Below are positions 60,536 to 64,000 of a DNA stretch of 64,000 nt, one piece after another. Below the pieces are notes generated by a model. The model was given only the letters and a program-made list of their open reading frames with translations, did not search any database and was not told the origin of the DNA. Source of the stretch: Amycolatopsis sp. NBRC 101858 (GTDB lineage: Bacteria; Actinomycetota; Actinomycetes; Mycobacteriales; Pseudonocardiaceae); contig NZ_BSTD01000001.1 in the NCBI RefSeq assembly GCF_030269325.1, forward strand, positions 1,318,681 through 1,382,680, given 5' to 3'. A program made the translations under genes and the position numbers. Position 1 is the stretch's first letter. Every line of letters begins with the position of its first letter.

Positions 60536-61183
60536 TCAGCCGGGGGTCGCCGCGAGCACGCCGGTCGCGAGCGCGATCGCGTGCGCCGGCCCCGGGCACT
60601 CGCGCGGGCCCGCCCCGAACGGCGTTCCGGCCAGCGGCACCAGGACGTCCTCGCCGCGCACCCGGCGCCGCGTGTGCGACACCGGCGGGTCCGCGCGCAG
60701 CACTTCCGCCACCGCCTCCTCGGGCGGCTTTCCCGCCCGCACCAACGGAACCGCGTTGCGGATCAGTCCGGCGGTGGCCTCGCAGGCCTGGATCAGCAGG
60801 CCGATCCGCGCCGCCGTGAGCTCGGTCGGGCCGCCGCACGCCGCGACTAGCCGGCCCAGCGCGGCTTCGGCGTCCGCGGACGGCGGCACGTGCGGGTGGT
60901 AGGCGGCCGCGGCCGTCACGACGTCCGACGCCGCCACCGGCAGGCCCAGCTCCCCCGCCAGCACCCCGACGACGACCAGGCGGGGGTCGCCGCCGGCCGC
61001 GTCGAAAGCTTTGCGCCGCAACACTTCCGGCTCGACCTCGGCGAGGAGGTCCACGGCCAGCGCGCGCCGCCGGTCGTGGTCGGCACCGTTGCTGAAGCGG
61101 GCCACGGAAGCCCGCAGCCAGGCGATGCTTGCCGGTGGAACGTCAGTGGGCACCGGCGGAACCGGAGCGGCGAGCGAAGTCAT
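60536..61183 (-). CDS. Compact cytochrome P450-like protein (215 aa)
   Basis: A 215-residue protein keeping only parts of the P450 fold: a C-helix-like RFSNGADHDRRRALAV (30-44), an I-helix-like LLIQACEATAGLIRNAVPLV (129-148), the DPPVSHTRRRV segment before the heme loop, and the heme-ligand loop FGAGPRECPGPAH with Cys196. The K-helix ExxR and most of the substrate-recognition fold are missing. Normal P450s have about 400 residues. It may bind heme in another role or have lost it. ATG start. Confidence 0.7.
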   Translation of the reverse strand: MTSLAAPVPPVPTDVPPASIAWLRASVARFSNGADHDRRRALAVDLLAEVEPEVLRRKAFDAAGGDPRLVVVGVLAGELGLPVAASDVVTAAAAYHPHVPPSADAEAALGRLVAACGGPTELTAARIGLLIQACEATAGLIRNAVPLVRAGKPPEEAVAEVLRADPPVSHTRRRVRGEDVLVPLAGTPFGAGPRECPGPAHAIALATGVLAATPG

Positions 61184-61227
61184 GCCGTGAAGGTAGCCAC
61201 GGGAAACGTCGGCGGCGGCCGAAGTGA

Positions 61228-61902
61228 TCAGAGCAGCGACGCCGGGAACCACGTCGCCTGCGGCCCGCCGCAGCGGGTGGTGCGCGGGACGGCGTGCTGG
61301 AACCACCACGCCTCGGTGACGCGGCCGTCCGGCAGCCGGTACGTCGGCGGCCCGGCGACGCGGGCGAGGCCGGCAGCCAGCAGCGACCGCGCGCTCGCGA
61401 CGTTGCCGACCTCGGCGCCGGCCCGCACGCCCGGCAGGCCCAGGTGCTCGTGCGCCAGCGTCAGCCCGGCCGCGAAGAGCACCCTGCCGTTGCCGCGGCC
61501 GCGGTAGTCCGGCGCGAGGTAGCCGCCGGTCTCCGGGCCGCCGTCCTCGCCGGTGTGCACGCTCACCAGGCCGACGCACCGGTTGGCCTCGACGTCGATC
61601 ATCACCAGGTCGATCGACTGCGGATCGGGCGACACCCAGTCCGGTCCGGTCCCGGGCACAACGCGCAGCGCATCGGCCCGCGCGGACTTGGCGACGATCG
61701 AGTCCGGCTGCCAGCCGAGCCAGCGCTGGGCGGCCGGGTCACTACCGCAGGCAACCGCGGCGGCGTACTCCCACGCGGTCGGCGTCCGGAAGAGGAAACG
61801 CCCCGCACGCAGCACGTGGCCCTGCCGGTCGCAGGTCCGTTTGGTCATCAGACGGCCGCGGCGGGTGAGCCGGTCGAAGATCCCCTTGGTGGCTGGCAGC
61901 AT
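61228..61902 (-). CDS. GNAT-family acetyltransferase
   Basis: A 224-residue protein. The acetyl-CoA site appears as YLAPDYRGRGNGRVLFAAGL (motif A), preceded by a beta-strand VMIDVEANRCVGLVSVHTGE and followed by GVRAGAEVGNVASARSLLAA (motif B), which is typical of RimJ/RimL-like N-acetyltransferases. The substrate is unknown. The start codon and first 12 codons lie inside a 79-bp repeat that recurs at 62328-62406. Confidence 0.82.
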   Translation of the reverse strand: MLPATKGIFDRLTRRGRLMTKRTCDRQGHVLRAGRFLFRTPTAWEYAAAVACGSDPAAQRWLGWQPDSIVAKSARADALRVVPGTGPDWVSPDPQSIDLVMIDVEANRCVGLVSVHTGEDGGPETGGYLAPDYRGRGNGRVLFAAGLTLAHEHLGLPGVRAGAEVGNVASARSLLAAGLARVAGPPTYRLPDGRVTEAWWFQHAVPRTTRCGGPQATWFPASLL

Positions 61903-61942
61903 CGCGGCGAAATCGTAGCGGAGCGATCGGCTCGGGAGGCGT
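61864..61942. repeat. 79-bp direct repeat, copy A (acetyltransferase start)
   Basis: Identical to 62328-62406. This copy covers the first 13 codons, start and upstream leader of the acetyltransferase gene and opens the gap before the DUF2510 gene. The two copies flank 385 bp that contain that gene. Confidence 0.92.
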
Positions 61943-62041
61943 CATCTCGGTCGCTGCCCGGCCGAATCGCGCCCTCGGACGCGTAACGCGGCTCGCACGA
62001 CCGCCGACTCCCGCGAGTACCTCCGAAGAAAGGCGGTCCGC

Positions 62042-62317
62042 GTGGGCCTCATCCGGAAGTCCCTCATGATCGGCACGGCCGGGCTCGTGCGGGGCAGTAG
62101 CAAGAAGCAGCGTGTCGCCAAGAAATCGCTGCGTGAGCTGCAGACGCAGACCCGGCTCCAGCGACAGGCACTCGCCCAGCAGGGCGAGGCGCCCGCCGCG
62201 CAGCCTGCCGCGCCCACCGGGCCACCGGCCGGCTGGTACCCGTCGCCCCAGCGGCCCAGCGCGACGCAGTGGTGGGACGGATCCCGGTGGACGGAGCACT
62301 TCAAGACGGCCGGCTAG
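62042..62317 (+). CDS. DUF2510-domain protein
   Basis: A 91-residue protein. The N-terminus is basic with a short hydrophobic stretch (LMIGTAGLVRG) and a Lys/Gln-rich coiled-coil-like segment; the C-terminus is a DUF2510 domain with the signature GWYPSPQRPSATQWWDGSRW then TEH. The domain is common in actinobacteria as a surface or membrane-associated binding module of unknown role. GTG start behind GAAAGGCGG. It lies between the two copies of a 79-bp repeat. Confidence 0.82.
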   Translation: MGLIRKSLMIGTAGLVRGSSKKQRVAKKSLRELQTQTRLQRQALAQQGEAPAAQPAAPTGPPAGWYPSPQRPSATQWWDGSRWTEHFKTAG

Positions 62318-62327
62318 GCCCCGGGCC

Positions 62328-62406
62328 GGTGAGCCGGTCGAAGATCCCCTTGGTGGCTGGCAGCATCGCGGCGAAATCGTAGCGGAGCGATCGGCTCGGG
62401 AGGCGT
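62328..62406. repeat. 79-bp direct repeat, copy B (orphan start fragment)
   Basis: A perfect copy of 61864-61942. On the minus strand it repeats the acetyltransferase leader, ATG and first 13 codons, then runs into unrelated DNA and stops after 21 codons (62301-62366). Its rightward side lies directly before the PaaX gene, so it may have brought a promoter with it. Confidence 0.92.
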
Positions 62407-62418
62407 TATTGTGGCCCG

Positions 62419-63261
62419 ATGACGGCCGTACCCGAGGCAACCGAACTGGACGGCTCCGGCCGGGCGGCCCAGCCTCGCCAGCTCATCGTGACGGTGTACG
62501 GCCTCTATTCGCGCACCGAGGGCGGCTGGCTCTCGGTCGCTTCGCTGATCGACCTGCTGGCCGCCGTCGGTGTCGACGAGCCCGCCGTGCGCTCGTCGAT
62601 CTCCCGGCTGAAGCGGCGCGGGATCCTCGAAGCGGTGCGCCGGGGCGCGACGGCCGGGTACGAGCTGTCCGACGACGCTCGCGAGATCCTGCGCGAGGGC
62701 GACGAGCGGATCTTCCGCCGCGGGCGCGCGACCGCGGCCGACGGCTGGCTGCTCGCGGTGTTCTCGGTGCCGGAGACCGAGCGGCACAAACGCCACCTCC
62801 TGCGCACCCAGCTCGCCCGGATGGGCTTCGGCACCGCCGCATCCGGCGTCTGGATCGCCCCGGCGCACCTGCACGCGGCGACCGCCGAGGCCCTGACCCG
62901 GCTCGGCCTGGCCGGGTACGCCGACCTGTTCCGCGCCGACCACCTGGCCTTCGGCGACGTCCGCGCGAAGGTCCGCGACTGGTGGGACCTCGACCGGCTC
63001 GACGAGCTGTACACGACGTTCCTCGACGAGCACGGCCCGGCACTGCGCCGCAAGTCCGTGACCGACGAGCAGGCCTTCGCCGACTACGTCCGGGTGCTGA
63101 CCGGCTGGCGGCGGATGCCCTACCTCGACCCGGGCCTGCCCGCGGAGTTCCTGCCCCGCGACTGGTCGGGGATCCGCGCGGCGGAGCTGTTCTTCGAGCT
63201 GCACGCCCAGCTGGAGGACCCGGCCCGGGCGTACGTCTCGAAGTCGATCACCTTCGGCTGA
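62419..63261 (+). CDS. PaaX-family transcriptional regulator
   Basis: A 280-residue regulator: N-terminal winged helix (LIVTVYGLYSRTEGGWLSVA, then VRSSISRLKRRGILE), central PaaX domain (WLLAVFSVPETERHKRHLLR) and C-terminal PaaX_C (about 180-275). PaaX senses phenylacetyl-CoA or related aromatic CoA esters and represses their catabolism. The neighbouring RidA and flavin hydroxylase genes fit an aromatic-CoA pathway. Its stop overlaps the RidA stop by 14 bp. Confidence 0.9.
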   Translation: MTAVPEATELDGSGRAAQPRQLIVTVYGLYSRTEGGWLSVASLIDLLAAVGVDEPAVRSSISRLKRRGILEAVRRGATAGYELSDDAREILREGDERIFRRGRATAADGWLLAVFSVPETERHKRHLLRTQLARMGFGTAASGVWIAPAHLHAATAEALTRLGLAGYADLFRADHLAFGDVRAKVRDWWDLDRLDELYTTFLDEHGPALRRKSVTDEQAFADYVRVLTGWRRMPYLDPGLPAEFLPRDWSGIRAAELFFELHAQLEDPARAYVSKSITFG

Positions 63262-63643
63262 CGACGGCGAAGCCCTGCACCTCGACGAGGGCCTCTTCGT
63301 CCCAGAGCCGGTCGACGCCGATGCCGGCCATCGCCGGGTACTCCGTGCCCGCCAACCTGCGCCAGACCGCGCCGATCTCGCGCGCGTGCGTCCGGTAGTC
63401 CGCCATGTCGACGATGTAGATCGTCACGCTGCAGAGGTCCTCCGGGGAACCGCCCGCCGCACGCAGGGACGTCAGCAGGTTGCCGAGCGCGCGCTCGAAC
63501 TGCTCGACCACGCCGTCGCCGACGATCTTGTTCGACGCGTCCAGCGCCGTCTGCCCGGCGAGGAAGACCACGCGCCCTTCGGCCACCACCGCGTGCGAGA
63601 ACCCGGACGGCTTGCCCAGCTCCGGCGGGTTGATGCGTTCCAT
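63248..63643 (-). CDS. RidA-family (YjgF) deaminase-type protein
   Basis: A 131-residue RidA fold: MERINPPELGKPSGFSHAVV at the start, then GQTALDASNKIVG, LLTSLRAAGGSPEDLCSVTI and the C-terminal IGVDRLWDEEALVEVQGFAVV. RidA proteins hydrolyse reactive enamine/imine intermediates; related members act in aromatic (2-aminobenzoate) pathways. The usual catalytic Arg region is replaced (YPAMAGIGVDRL), so it may be a specialised subfamily. It faces a divergent hydroxylase gene that runs off the window. Confidence 0.88.
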   Translation of the reverse strand: MERINPPELGKPSGFSHAVVAEGRVVFLAGQTALDASNKIVGDGVVEQFERALGNLLTSLRAAGGSPEDLCSVTIYIVDMADYRTHAREIGAVWRRLAGTEYPAMAGIGVDRLWDEEALVEVQGFAVVSRR

Positions 63644-63710
63644 GCGGGACACCGTACGCCATCTTTCGCGTTATTGACGGTCGTAGTGGTGACGACATAC
63701 CCTGGACGGC

Positions 63711-64000
63711 GTGCGTATCGCGGTCATCGGTGGCGGCCCGGCGGGTCTGTACTTCGCCGCGCTGGCGAAACAGCTCGGCCCCGGACACGAGATCACCGTC
63801 TGGGAGCGCAACGCGCCGGATGACACGTTCGGCTTCGGCGTCGTCTTCTCCGACGAGACGCTCGGCGGCATCGAGCACGCCGACGCGGCGGTGCACGAAG
63901 CGATGCGCGCCGAGTTCGCGCGCTGGGACGACATCGACGTCCACTACCGCGGCACGGTCACCACCTCGGGCGGCCACGGCTTCGCCGCGATGAGCCGCAA
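63711..64000 (+). CDS. FAD-dependent aromatic-CoA hydroxylase (partial, cut by window end)
   Basis: The first 96 codons of a flavin monooxygenase. The dinucleotide fold RIAVIGGGPAGLYFAALAKQ opens the protein; VVFSDETLGGIEHADAAVHE is typical of salicylyl-CoA 5-hydroxylase and 2-aminobenzoyl-CoA monooxygenase families, which are ~750-residue bifunctional proteins. GTG start. It is divergent from the RidA gene and close to PaaX, suggesting a salicylate or anthranilate degradation locus beyond the right edge. Confidence 0.8.
   Translation, partial: MRIAVIGGGPAGLYFAALAKQLGPGHEITVWERNAPDDTFGFGVVFSDETLGGIEHADAAVHEAMRAEFARWDDIDVHYRGTVTTSGGHGFAAMSR

Overview
The window is high-GC actinomycete chromosome (about 70% G+C, many GTG starts, dense 4-nt stop/start overlaps). 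MprAB-like and HbpS/SenS/SenR-like two-component systems, an AfsR/SARP-type regulator, LigD polymerase, a deazaflavin-dependent oxidoreductase and a pSAM2-type integrated element together suggest a Pseudonocardiaceae member such as Amycolatopsis. This is an inference from gene content, not from a marker gene.

Left flank (1-7480): an intergenic array of 21-bp repeats, an HtrA-like membrane protease, a DeoR regulator with galT, an MprAB-like two-component pair, a TRIC-family membrane protein and an orphan NarL-type response regulator.

Integrated element (7519-19358): an actinomycete integrative and conjugative element (AICE) of about 11.8 kb sits in the 3' half of a tRNA-Arg(CCT) gene, bounded by a 39-bp identical direct repeat. 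It carries int, xis, a RepSA-like initiator, an Spd-like membrane protein, a TraB/FtsK-type DNA translocase, a chain of very small genes, and a GntR (KorSA-like) regulator with a doubled operator. A rightward cargo block follows (a YdcF-like protein and a small helix-turn-helix protein). Last comes a lower-GC HigBA-like toxin-antitoxin pair with a translationally coupled third gene. A single-chain type IIG/ISP-like restriction-modification enzyme lies immediately outside the right attachment repeat.

Middle (23000-45700): a vWA protein divergent from an AfsR-like SARP regulator, a tiny secreted peptide, an MFS exporter with a divergent LysR gene, an HbpS-like secreted protein coupled to a deaminase-like amidohydrolase and facing a SenS/SenR pair, an aldo/keto reductase with a divergent MocR regulator, a secreted GH92 mannosidase with a LacI-type palindrome, an AlbA/Schlafen-type ATP-binding regulator behind 12-bp iterons, a SigG/SigX5-type sigma factor, a 2-TM SLATT-like protein, a probably inactive glycosyltransferase paralogue and a Ser/Thr kinase.

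The most interesting region is 46520-52993. A six-gene, fully overlapping operon contains a dehydrogenase, a PTPS homologue lacking its zinc and catalytic residues, a glycosyltransferase, a methyltransferase, a flippase-like membrane protein and a GTP cyclohydrolase II whose key tyrosine is methionine. A convergent creatininase-family hydrolase stands beside it. Together they suggest that GTP is opened to the formylated pyrimidine FAPy and then deformylated, as in archaea, feeding an uncharacterised glycosylated and possibly lipid-linked product.

Right flank (53000-64000): a second 21-bp repeat array, a LigD polymerase, a GT-C membrane glycosyltransferase, an MpaB oxygenase, a LysR/FAD-oxidoreductase pair with a 103-bp duplication of the LysR 3' end, a MarR/F420-oxidoreductase pair, a 215-residue P450-like protein, an acetyltransferase whose promoter and start are duplicated (79 bp) across a DUF2510 gene, and a PaaX-RidA-flavin hydroxylase group that runs off the window.
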